A stretch of 64,000 bases of DNA, from contig NZ_JABAGC010000011.1 of NCBI RefSeq assembly GCF_012843905.1, positions 1 to 64,000 on the forward strand, given 5' to 3'. Below the pieces are notes generated by a model. The model was given only the letters and a program-made list of their open reading frames with translations. It did not search any database and was not told the origin of the DNA. The translations under genes and the position numbers were made by a program. This DNA is from Clostridium sp. SM-530-WT-3G. GTDB lineage: Bacteria; Bacillota; Clostridia; Clostridiales; Clostridiaceae. Shown piece after piece: positions 56,991 through 64,000 of the stretch. Within the stretch, counting starts at the first letter, position 1. Each line of letters begins with the position of its first letter.

Positions 56991-57138
56991 AGTATCCTCC
57001 AAATTATCGTTACTTTTATTAATATTAAAATAAAAAGCTAATTATACTATCTTTTCAATTTGTTAATTCAAATGACCTGTTCTAAAAACTTATATCTTGC
57101 ATAAATTATTACTATAAAAGCTCAAGGGAGGTTTCATT

Positions 57139-57639
57139 TTGAAAAAGCTATTATCTGTAATTATTTTATTTATTATAACTTTACCTTTGTTTTCATGTGA
57201 CGTACAAAATGCAAAATATATTAATTTCACCTCAAAACCTAGTAATCATTATTATACAGATAAGCTAAGAAATAAAATCTTAAATAACAATCCTTATGAA
57301 TTATATGTTTTTGATACAAATTTATATAAAGAAATTCCTGTGGAAAAAAGCGAGAATGTTATAATAGAAAATTTTTTAAATTCTCTTACTGAAGCTGATT
57401 ATATTAATGAACCAATCAAGGATAAAGAACCATATAGAATAAAAATTGTGTTCAAAGATGAAAAATATCTTATGAGGGTTTACAATGAATCTCTTATATC
57501 TATATCTCCATGGGATGGAACATACAAAGAAGACACAGTTTCAATGAATAATGTCCCTTTGCGATATAATCTTATTGATTTTTGTAACCATATTGAAAAC
57601 AAGCCTTTAGAAAATAAATTAAATGAGCCCCTTATATAA
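57139..57639 (+). CDS. Small lipoprotein (probable DUF4883 family)
   Basis: A 166-residue secreted protein with an N-terminal signal (about 1-18) ending in LPLFSC, a lipobox, so probably anchored. The rest has a small beta-rich domain (YELYVFDTNLYKEIPVE and ISPWDGTYKEDTVSM). TTG start behind AGGGAGGTTTCATT. The length and the YYTDKLR segment fit the clostridial DUF4883 group, not certain. Function unknown. Confidence 0.65.
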   Translation: MKKLLSVIILFIITLPLFSCDVQNAKYINFTSKPSNHYYTDKLRNKILNNNPYELYVFDTNLYKEIPVEKSENVIIENFLNSLTEADYINEPIKDKEPYRIKIVFKDEKYLMRVYNESLISISPWDGTYKEDTVSMNNVPLRYNLIDFCNHIENKPLENKLNEPLI

Positions 57640-57779
57640 TAAATTTAATATATATTTTATGATAAGCTCTTGGTCTTGTTATCTAGAGCTTATCTTCATT
57701 TACTATTACTTAGTGATTCTTTTCTTTTGCTATGTTATCATAATATTATTAAATGAAAATTAAATTGGAGGTTTTTCTC

Positions 57780-58622
57780 ATGGTTAAAGTAGATTTCCAC
57801 ACCCATACATCTGCATCAGATGGTATTTTATCGCCTGCTCAAGTTATTGATCGTGCCAAAACTAATGATTTAAAATATTTAGCTATAACTGATCATGACA
57901 CTTTAAGCGGATTAAATGAAGGAATTTTAGAAAGTTTAAAAAAGGACATAAAATTAATTCCTGGAATTGAATTATCAACTCAGTATAATAATGAAAGTGT
58001 TCATATCTTAGGCTTTTTTAAAGGAAATAATTATAAAGATAAGGTTCTTGCTACTGAACTTAGCAAAATAAAAAATCATAGAATTACAAGAGCTCAAGAA
58101 ATTGTATCAAAATTAAAATCTGAATTTAATATAGTTCTTGATTTTGATAGTATCTTAAAATCAACACCTGATACTATTGCAAGACCACATATTGCCAGAG
58201 CTATAATAGATGCTGGATACAATTATACTTTTGAAGAAATATTTGATAACTTTATAGGAAAAGGATGCAAAGCATATGTTCCGACTTTAAAACTATCAAC
58301 AGAAGATGGAATATCGCTTTTAAAAAAATATAATGCATTAGTATTTTTAGCTCATCCTAAACTTATAAGTAATACTCCTATTTCTGAATTTTTAAATATG
58401 GAATTCGATGGCATTGAAGCAATTTACTATCAAAATACAATTGATGAAACAAAATCGTTCATTAAGCTCGCTAATGAAAATAATATGCTTATATCATGTG
58501 GTTCTGATTTTCATGGTAATATAGAAACTGATTTACGTCATGGTGACGTAGGATCTGTAGAAATGCCTAAAGAATATTTAACAAAACTATTAGATGCATT
58601 AGATATATCTACATCTATCTAA
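57780..58622 (+). CDS. PHP-domain phosphoesterase
   Basis: A 280-residue PHP-superfamily metal enzyme, of the YciV/TrpH type that hydrolyses 3',5'-bisphosphonucleotides or RNA 5' ends. Metal motifs: DFHTHTSASDG (residues 5-15), AITDHDTLSG, PGIELSTQY, AHPKL and a C-terminal GSDFHGN. ATG at 57780 is used as start because TTGGAGG precedes it; an ATG nine codons earlier lacks a site. Single gene with a strong terminator after. Confidence 0.9.
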   Translation: MVKVDFHTHTSASDGILSPAQVIDRAKTNDLKYLAITDHDTLSGLNEGILESLKKDIKLIPGIELSTQYNNESVHILGFFKGNNYKDKVLATELSKIKNHRITRAQEIVSKLKSEFNIVLDFDSILKSTPDTIARPHIARAIIDAGYNYTFEEIFDNFIGKGCKAYVPTLKLSTEDGISLLKKYNALVFLAHPKLISNTPISEFLNMEFDGIEAIYYQNTIDETKSFIKLANENNMLISCGSDFHGNIETDLRHGDVGSVEMPKEYLTKLLDALDISTSI

Positions 58623-58643
58623 TGGATTTACTACATATAAAAA

Positions 58644-58677
58644 AAGAGGTTTTCTCGAAATATTGAGAAAACCTCTT
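58644..58677. terminator. Bidirectional terminator
   Basis: AAGAGGTTTTCTC pairs perfectly with GAGAAAACCTCTT; seven T on the minus side, so it ends the aminopeptidase unit best. Confidence 0.88.
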
Positions 58678-58779
58678 CCTATATACTAAATAAATAAAAC
58701 TACAAATTTAAAAGTTATTGAAAATTAAATTTTAAAAAAACACTAGTGGCTAGAATTATATAAATAACTGTTTATAGAT

Positions 58780-60177
58780 TTAAGCTTCTATTAAGAATGC
58801 CTTATATCCTCTCATAGTTTCATATATATCAACTTTGCTTGCAATTTCCCATGGAGCATGCATGTTGTGAAGAGCAACTCCACAATCGATAACTTCCATA
58901 TTATATTGCGCTAAAATGTAAGCGATAGTTCCGCCACCACCTGCATCAACTTTACCAAGTTCAGCAGTTTGATATGAAACATTATGCTTATCCATTATAT
59001 TTCTAAGTTCAGCCATGTATTCAGCATTAGCATCATTACAGCCAGATTTTCCTCTAGCTCCAGTATACTTGTTGAATACCATTCCCTTTCCAAAGTATGC
59101 TGAGTTTTTCTTTTCCATAACTGATGGATAATTTGGATCATACGCAGCACTTACATCTGAAGAAAGCATTTTTGAGTTTGCAAGACATCTTCTAAGTTTA
59201 AGATCATTATAGCTTTCCATGCAGTCAATAAGTTCAGCAACTATATTTTCAAAGAATCTTGATTGCATTCCAGTTGCTCCAACGCTTCCTATTTCTTCTT
59301 TATCAACTAATAGGCAGCAACAAGTTTTATCAGGATTTTCTATTTCAAACATAGCCATTAATGAAGTATATGAACATACTCTGTCATCATGGCCATAAGC
59401 CATAACCATACTTCTATCTAAACCATAATCTCTAGCTTTTCCTGCTGGTACAACTTCAATTTCGGCTGATACAAAATCATCTTCTTCAAAATCATACTTA
59501 TCTTTTAATATCTTTAATACATTTGCTTTTACAGCATCTTTTTCTTCACCTTCAAGTGGCATGCTTCCAAGAGTAACATTTAAGTCTTCACCTTCAATTA
59601 CTTTATTAGCCTTTTTATCTAATTGAGCACTTGATAAGTGTACAAGTAAATCTGTAATTCCAACTACTGGATCACATTCATCTTCTCCTATACATATATC
59701 AATTACAGTTCCATCTTTCTTTACTACAACACCATGAAGTGCTAATGGTAATGTAACCCATTGATATTTTTTAATTCCACCATAATAATGTGTATCTAAA
59801 AATGCTATATCAGTATCTTCATAAAGAGGATTTTGTTTAGCATCTAATCTTGGTGAATCTATATGCGCACCTAAAATTTTAAGACCATTTTCTATTGGTT
59901 CACTTCCCACTATAAATAAAGCAATTGTCTTTCCTTTATTATTAGAATAAACCTTATCTCCAGCCTTTAATTTTCTTCCAGCTTTGATTATTTCACTTAA
60001 ATCTTCATAACCCTCAGCTTTGGCAAGTCTTATAACTTCTTTTACACATTCTCTTTCTGTCTTGCATTCAGACATAAATCTTTTATATCCTTCACAGAAA
60101 TCAAAAACTTCTTTTACTTTTTCTCCAGAGTATTTGATCCATGCATTTTTATTGTATCCTTTTTTATCATTGCTCAT
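58780..60177 (-). CDS. M18 family aminopeptidase
   Basis: A 465-residue zinc aminopeptidase of the M18 family (aspartyl aminopeptidase-type, ApeA). Signs are GAHIDSPRLDAKQNPLYED (zinc His and Asp) and YYGGIKKYQW, then VDKEEIGSVGATGMQS (catalytic Glu and zinc ligand) and the C-terminal ALHNMHAPWEI (last zinc His). It cleaves N-terminal acidic or other residues in the cytosol as a dodecamer. It starts behind AAGGAGT and lies 27 bases downstream of hprK in the same direction, possibly one operon. Confidence 0.94.
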   Translation of the reverse strand: MSNDKKGYNKNAWIKYSGEKVKEVFDFCEGYKRFMSECKTERECVKEVIRLAKAEGYEDLSEIIKAGRKLKAGDKVYSNNKGKTIALFIVGSEPIENGLKILGAHIDSPRLDAKQNPLYEDTDIAFLDTHYYGGIKKYQWVTLPLALHGVVVKKDGTVIDICIGEDECDPVVGITDLLVHLSSAQLDKKANKVIEGEDLNVTLGSMPLEGEEKDAVKANVLKILKDKYDFEEDDFVSAEIEVVPAGKARDYGLDRSMVMAYGHDDRVCSYTSLMAMFEIENPDKTCCCLLVDKEEIGSVGATGMQSRFFENIVAELIDCMESYNDLKLRRCLANSKMLSSDVSAAYDPNYPSVMEKKNSAYFGKGMVFNKYTGARGKSGCNDANAEYMAELRNIMDKHNVSYQTAELGKVDAGGGGTIAYILAQYNMEVIDCGVALHNMHAPWEIASKVDIYETMRGYKAFLIEA

Positions 60178-60204
60178 GATTCTAACTCCTTTTTATATAG
60201 TTTT

Positions 60205-61116
60205 CTACAAATCACTTATATTATTCATTCTGCTTTCTATCACATCAACTGGTGATACCTTTGACATTAATGAATATCTATAATTGACTGCAGCTGCTTC
60301 AATGATAACAGCTATATTTCTACCTGGGCGAACTGGAACTGTTAATTTCTTAACATCTTTTCCCAAAATATTCATATATTCGTTATCTATTCCAAGTCTA
60401 TCATAATCATTGTCATCTTTCCAGTGCTCAAAATGCATAACTAATTTTATTTCTTTTTCTTGAACTACTGAACTAAGTCCATAAAGTGTAGTTACATCAA
60501 TTATACCTATTCCTCTAACCTCAAGCATACCTATAGTAATTTTAGGTGATCTTCCAATAAGCTGTCCATCAATTTCTTTGATATCAACAGCATCATCAGT
60601 TACAAGTCTATGTCCTCTCTTTATAAGTTCCAACGCAGTTTCACTTTTACCTATTCCACTTTCACCTGTAATAAGTATTCCTATTCCTGACACATCCACA
60701 AGTACACCATGAAGTCTTGTTTCAGGTGCTAATTTATCAGCAAGATATATTGTAGTCTTACTTATAAATTGAGTTGTAACAAGTTTAGTTCTTAAAACCC
60801 AAACTTTATGATTCTGTGCTTCTTTTATAAATTCTTCATGAGGTTCTAATCCTCTTGTTATAACTAGACATTTTATATCGAATGTAAAGTATTTCTTTAC
60901 TCTCTTCTTTCTTAATTCTCTCTGCATATCATCTAAAAAGCTCCATTCAGCTTTTCCTATGACCTGAATTCTTTCTGGTGCAAAATAGTTATAAAAACCT
61001 GCAAGTTGAAGCCCAGGCCTGTTTATATCATTTACAGATACATTTATATCTTCACTACCCTCAACAAGTATTTCTAGATTAAAATCATCTATTAATTTTC
61101 TAACTGATACTCCCAA
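60205..61116 (-). CDS. hprK: HPr kinase/phosphorylase
   Basis: A 303-residue bifunctional enzyme that phosphorylates Ser46 of HPr with ATP and reverses it, the sensor of catabolite control in Gram-positive bacteria. The catalytic His is H136 (RLHGVLV), Walker A is GESGIGKS (151-158), and the second signature is LEVRGIGIIDV. Length is typical. It lies between UPF0291 and the M18 peptidase genes on the same strand. Confidence 0.96.
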   Translation of the reverse strand: MGVSVRKLIDDFNLEILVEGSEDINVSVNDINRPGLQLAGFYNYFAPERIQVIGKAEWSFLDDMQRELRKKRVKKYFTFDIKCLVITRGLEPHEEFIKEAQNHKVWVLRTKLVTTQFISKTTIYLADKLAPETRLHGVLVDVSGIGILITGESGIGKSETALELIKRGHRLVTDDAVDIKEIDGQLIGRSPKITIGMLEVRGIGIIDVTTLYGLSSVVQEKEIKLVMHFEHWKDDNDYDRLGIDNEYMNILGKDVKKLTVPVRPGRNIAVIIEAAAVNYRYSLMSKVSPVDVIESRMNNISDL

Positions 61117-61133
61117 AAGTCATCATCCTCTTT

Positions 61134-61319
61134 TTATTTTTTACGTTTTATACTGTCAAGCTGTGCTCTAAAATTCTTTCTAACATTTCCCAAATATCTT
61201 TCTCTAAGTTTAGCTTGCAATTCTTTCTCTTCCGAAGTCAGCTCTCTTTCTTGACTTATCTTATACAGTTCATTTATTTTTGCTGCAACTTCCTCTATTT
61301 TCATCTTTTGAATATCCAT
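61134..61319 (-). CDS. UPF0291 (DUF896) family protein
   Basis: A 61-residue, charged, helical-hairpin protein of the YnzC/YneH family: INELYKISQERELTSEEKEL and RERYLGNVRKNFRAQL are diagnostic. Function unclear; YnzC-type proteins are linked to SOS in Bacillus. It starts 17 bases before hprK in the same direction, behind AAGGATG, so it is probably the first gene of the hprK operon. Confidence 0.92.
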   Translation of the reverse strand: MDIQKMKIEEVAAKINELYKISQERELTSEEKELQAKLRERYLGNVRKNFRAQLDSIKRKK

Positions 61320-61612
61320 TTTATATCATCCTTTCTCTTTATATCACTAATTTTACCATTTTGGTACATATAATCAACAATATTTTTTCGACACATTGTA
61401 ATTGTTTTTATGTTTTTCACTTATAATAACCATTTATATTTTTGTCGCTTTAAAATGTTAAAATTATTGTTTATAACAGGCTATAGCATTGATTCTATAA
61501 GCCTTTGCTATTATTTGTCAGCATTTGTATTACGAAAACTTTTTACAATTTTTGTCTTATTCTCTATAATATTAAATAGATTATCGATTTTTTAGTAATA
61601 TGAGGTGAAATC

Positions 61613-61849
61613 ATGAACTTTTTATCAATTATTAAACTTAAAGCAGATATAATAATAAGAAAAAATTTATTAAATCTTCTTTTAATATTATTTTCTCCAA
61701 CAAACTCATTAACAGTGTTCTTATCTCAAAATTTAGATAAATATATTGTAAAGCATCAAAAGTTATTATTTTTATCGCATAATAAAGTCAATAATAATAC
61801 AAAAAATACTTATATAAATAAATCTGTTACTAATAAATTTGTTGCTTAA
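61613..61849 (+). CDS. Spo0E-like aspartyl-phosphate phosphatase
   Basis: A 78-residue protein with the Spo0E family signature SQNLDKYI (residues 38-45) in LSQNLDKYIVKHQK; the family motif is SQxLDxxI. It would dephosphorylate Spo0A~P and delay sporulation. ATG with TATGAGGTGAAATC before it. It is divergent from the UPF0291 gene. The N-terminal 30 residues are an unusual hydrophobic addition compared with short family members, and the C-terminal 20 are Asn/Lys-rich. Confidence 0.72.
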   Translation: MNFLSIIKLKADIIIRKNLLNLLLILFSPTNSLTVFLSQNLDKYIVKHQKLLFLSHNKVNNNTKNTYINKSVTNKFVA

Positions 61850-62110
61850 ATTTCTTATACTAATTTCATTAATGCATATATAAAATAATGAAATTTAATA
61901 TATAAAAATAAATATTTTATACAAGGCCATTTAGTTATATATAGATATAATATCTATATATAGCATAAAATATGGGCTTAATATTCAATAAAAAACTTCA
62001 TTAATTCCTCTAAAAATATATTTCACCCCACCTAATATATGAGTTTTCATATTAGATGTAATTAAAATTATATAATTTTTTATTTTTTTCATCTTTTGTA
62101 AATTTATACA
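61850..62110. other. AT-rich region downstream of the Spo0E-like gene
   Basis: Nothing recognisable apart from short A/T palindromes. Confidence 0.4.
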
Positions 62111-62114
62111 AAAA

Positions 62115-62342
62115 AACACTTCATTTCTGAAGTGTTACTTTCATAAAAACATTTCCCAACATGCCGTTCACCTATATATTCAATACCTGCGCCTCGCAGG
62201 TGGGTTAAGCTCAACTTACTTTTGTCATCTTCCGCCACTTACGTGAATAAATGAAGTCCGACATCCATAAGCATGTTGCAAATCCCGAAAATGTCATGTA
62301 GGTTGAATATCATAAGCTTAGCGCACACCTCAGGAAATCTAT
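62115..62342 (-). ncRNA. ssrS: Probable 6S RNA
   Basis: A G+C-richer island in AT-rich DNA. Minus-strand RNA begins near ATAGATTTCCTGAGGTGTGCGC and ends with GGCATGTTGGGAAATG; the ends pair (ATTTCC/GGGAAAT), and CCTGAGGTGTG is the 5' hallmark of 6S RNA. A strong -10 TATAAT (62349-62354) with TTGAAA (62371-62376) drives it. The intrinsic terminator AACACTTCA-GAAA-TGAAGTGTT with seven T closes it at 62115-62136. Length about 200 bases fits. 6S RNA binds and sequesters sigma-A RNA polymerase. The assignment is by eye; a covariance search was not possible. Confidence 0.75.
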
Positions 62343-62348
62343 GCTTTT

Positions 62349-62376
62349 ATTATAGCATAGATATATATTATTTCAA
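62349..62376 (-). promoter_or_regulatory. Promoter of the probable 6S RNA
   Basis: TTGAAA and TATAAT, 16-base spacer, on the minus strand. Confidence 0.8.
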
Positions 62377-62398
62377 TAACATTTAATTACCAATTATT

Positions 62399-62797
62399 TT
62401 AATCTTCGTAATCGTTTAATATATCTTCTAATTCAGCTTCATCCATACTATCTGATACTGACATTATAAACTTAAAGTATCCACTTTCTCCACTTTCCAT
62501 TCCAAGATCTTTTATAAAGCATTGTACTTCAAATTCATCCATAACATCTTCGATAATTGATTCTGTATTATCAACAGCTATATCCTTTAAATATGGAATA
62601 TAGTATTCTCTATACCATTCATCACTTTCTTCTTCATAATCACTTTCATCATTAGAATAGTTTTTTGCTGCAGCAAGTTCTTCTTTATCAAAATCATAGT
62701 AGAATTTGATAACTACATAATCATTATCTTGTCTTACCTCTTCAACATCAGATAACCCATTTTCTTCTAAATAACTTATGATTTCTGAACTATCCAT
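62399..62797 (-). CDS. Acidic hypothetical protein
   Basis: A 132-residue very acidic protein with ATG at 62795-62797 behind GAGGTGAATTCA (a GTG three codons earlier overlaps that site). It has EEVRQDNDYVVIKFYYDFD and a second similar beta pattern (VQCFIKDLGMESGESGYFKF), so it may be a small alpha/beta fold. Family unknown. It follows the DUF1292-like gene by 18 bases; probably one operon. Confidence 0.75.
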   Translation of the reverse strand: MDSSEIISYLEENGLSDVEEVRQDNDYVVIKFYYDFDKEELAAAKNYSNDESDYEEESDEWYREYYIPYLKDIAVDNTESIIEDVMDEFEVQCFIKDLGMESGESGYFKFIMSVSDSMDEAELEDILNDYED

Positions 62798-62815
62798 TGA
62801 ATTCACCTCATCTTA

Positions 62816-63061
62816 TTAGTATAGTAATTTTTTGTATTCTTTCTTAATTTCCTCAAATTCCTTATCATCTTCAACAAGGTTTAATTCTTCCTTGCCTTCT
62901 TCATTTATATCTATTCTAAAAGCAAACATATCATCACTGTCTTCATCTACTGGTGATAATAATAAATATCCTTGTTCTTTAAGATAAATTTTTGCTATCG
63001 CCTCAAAATCAACTTTATTTCCTTCTTCGTCTCTAAAAGACATTATTTCCTTTTCTTCCAA
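62816..63061 (-). CDS. DUF1292 (YrzB-like) family protein
   Basis: An 81-residue acidic protein; the TTG start at 63059-63061 is chosen because AGAGGTGAACATT precedes it. [30 protein letters not shown] and [13 protein letters not shown] match the DUF1292/YrzB pattern (an acidic small protein encoded beside RuvX/alaS in many Firmicutes). Those neighbours are absent here. Function unknown. Confidence 0.75.
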   Translation of the reverse strand: MEEKEIMSFRDEEGNKVDFEAIAKIYLKEQGYLLLSPVDEDSDDMFAFRIDINEEGKEELNLVEDDKEFEEIKKEYKKLLY

Positions 63062-63411
63062 AATGTTCACCTCTAATTTTCCGCTTAAAAACACATTCTG
63101 TAACACTATTCATTACATTTTACATCTTTAAACTATTCTAACCTTATTATATGATATTTCTCCCTTTTGTCTATACATTTATATAATTTTATAAAGATTT
63201 TTATTATTAATTATATTACTATATAATTTTCATAAGAAACCATATATTAGTTAAAAAAGTTTTTTACTTATTCATTTTAATATTTTATTTATTATAATTC
63301 TAAATATACATTATTACTAATAATTTAATAATAAAAAATGAGTAATCTAACTAAAATCAGACTACCCACTATATAAATTTTATTGTATACTAATCAGCCT
63401 AATAAATTATT
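63062..63411. other. Gap with a terminator
   Basis: About 350 AT-rich bases. The only recognised element is the weak hairpin around 63340-63370. Confidence 0.4.
63340..63374 (-). terminator. Weak terminator of the ECF component gene
   Basis: Minus-strand GTAGTCT pairs with AGATTAC (one mismatch) followed by CATTTTTTATT. Confidence 0.55.
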
Positions 63412-63954
63412 CTAATTGATGCTTGATAATTCTCTACCAAAATCCCCAAAAGCATTATATATATTTTTATTTTTTGCTTTTGCAACAGCATTAACTATTA
63501 CATATGCTATTACGGCATCAACACAATGATGAATCATACTTCCAACTAATGTGACTATTAATGCCCAATCCACAACTATTCCTATAAGTGGAATAACTAC
63601 AATCATTTCTAAAAATCCATGTATTGGCGCTGTTATTGCAGCTACCATGGTATAATTACAATATTTGCTTATCATTTTAGCACCAATAAACCCGACAATT
63701 ATATGCATTGCTGCTCTTGCTACTACTGGAGTTGGAAGACCTGATATTATAAATCCAATTGTTGATCCTATTCCAACTACTACTGCTACAAATGGTGATA
63801 TAAGCATTCCTATCATCATTGGCACATGAGCTGCTATAGTTGCTGAAAATGCAGGTGGTACAAATATTCTTAAAAATCCAAAATAAGTTGGTATTATTAT
63901 TGCAAGTGCTGTAAGAAGACCTGCATAAACCATTTCTTTTATTCTACTATTCAT
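63412..63954 (-). CDS. ECF transporter S component (niacin-type NiaX-like)
   Basis: A 180-residue integral membrane protein with five to six hydrophobic segments, the size of a substrate-capture S component of an energy-coupling-factor transporter. The glycine-rich start MKEMVYAGLLTALAIIIPTY-like segment and the later IVGFIGAKM pattern resemble niacin (NiaX) or related S components; vitamin identity is not certain. ATG at 63952 behind GGGGGAATAAATA. Its promoter and any riboswitch lie outside the window. Confidence 0.75.
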   Translation of the reverse strand: MNSRIKEMVYAGLLTALAIIIPTYFGFLRIFVPPAFSATIAAHVPMMIGMLISPFVAVVVGIGSTIGFIISGLPTPVVARAAMHIIVGFIGAKMISKYCNYTMVAAITAPIHGFLEMIVVIPLIGIVVDWALIVTLVGSMIHHCVDAVIAYVIVNAVAKAKNKNIYNAFGDFGRELSSIN

Positions 63955-64000
63955 TATTTATTCCCCCATAATTAAACCATTAAATTCTGTAATGTAAGTA

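Overview
The window is AT-rich DNA from a low-GC, spore-forming anaerobic Firmicute, most likely a Clostridium sensu stricto (C. butyricum/C. beijerinckii type; the species is a guess). Supporting signs are a Spo0E-like protein with the SQxLDxxI motif, a reverse rubrerythrin, DUF5685 and UPF0291 proteins, HPr kinase, strong GGAGG ribosome sites with frequent TTG starts, and intrinsic terminators after almost every transcription unit. Most genes lie on the minus strand.

Layout. 0-8 kb: an EcsC-family gene next to a palindromic repeat; a cytosine salvage operon (codB-codA) behind a PyrR-type attenuator; a tannase-like lipoprotein beside a two-component system. 8-11.4 kb: a decay zone with a broken MutS2-like gene, a broken FAD/Rieske oxidoreductase and a decayed esterase copy, followed by an intact esterase. 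12.5-16.4 kb: a sucrose locus (hydrolase, permease, LacI repressor) with a promoter embedded in repressor-type repeats. 16.7-27.4 kb: metallophosphoesterase, NSS symporter, aldehyde dehydrogenase, MATE pump, AraC regulator, class I glutamine amidotransferase-like hydrolase and an FUSC exporter. 27.8 kb: a 53-codon hisS remnant. 28-34.6 kb: an MFS exporter and a siderophore ABC importer under a Fur box, with a divergent AraC regulator carrying an A10 frameshift. 34.8-38.5 kb: chemoreceptors and a solute-binding protein, two of the three genes broken. 38.8-42.8 kb: PncC, nitroreductase, a membrane protein, an unlisted 34-aa Cys/His-rich gene and a zinc-type ABC lipoprotein with a Zur-like operator. 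43-45.7 kb: a BspA-like leucine-rich-repeat/choline-binding surface protein cut by two in-frame ochre codons, and an acidic protein. 46-49.4 kb: pyruvate carboxylase. 49.8-58.6 kb: small proteins, an HNH-like protein, a macrodomain protein, reverse rubrerythrin, DUF5685 + DnaJ pair, a one-lobed pyruvate kinase paralogue and a PHP phosphoesterase. 58.8-64 kb: M18 aminopeptidase, hprK, UPF0291, Spo0E-like, probable 6S RNA, two acidic small proteins and an ECF-type S component.

Regulation can be read at several loci: uridine nucleotide control of codBA (PyrR), sucrose control (ScrR), iron (Fur), zinc (Zur-like 7-1-7 site), peroxide (PerR-like site at rubrerythrin). Eight loci are disrupted or decayed (mutS2-like, FAD/Rieske, esterase copy, hisS, siderophore AraC, solute-binding protein, chemoreceptor, LRR surface protein), an unusually high share for 64 kb. 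I did not find a CRISPR array, insertion sequence, prophage, tRNA or rRNA. The best candidates for something new are the A10 switch in the siderophore regulator, the palindromic mosaic repeat, the tannase-like protein with its nucleophile serine replaced, the DUF5685-DnaJ pair with a cysteine-rich tail, and the small Cys/His protein beside the zinc lipoprotein.
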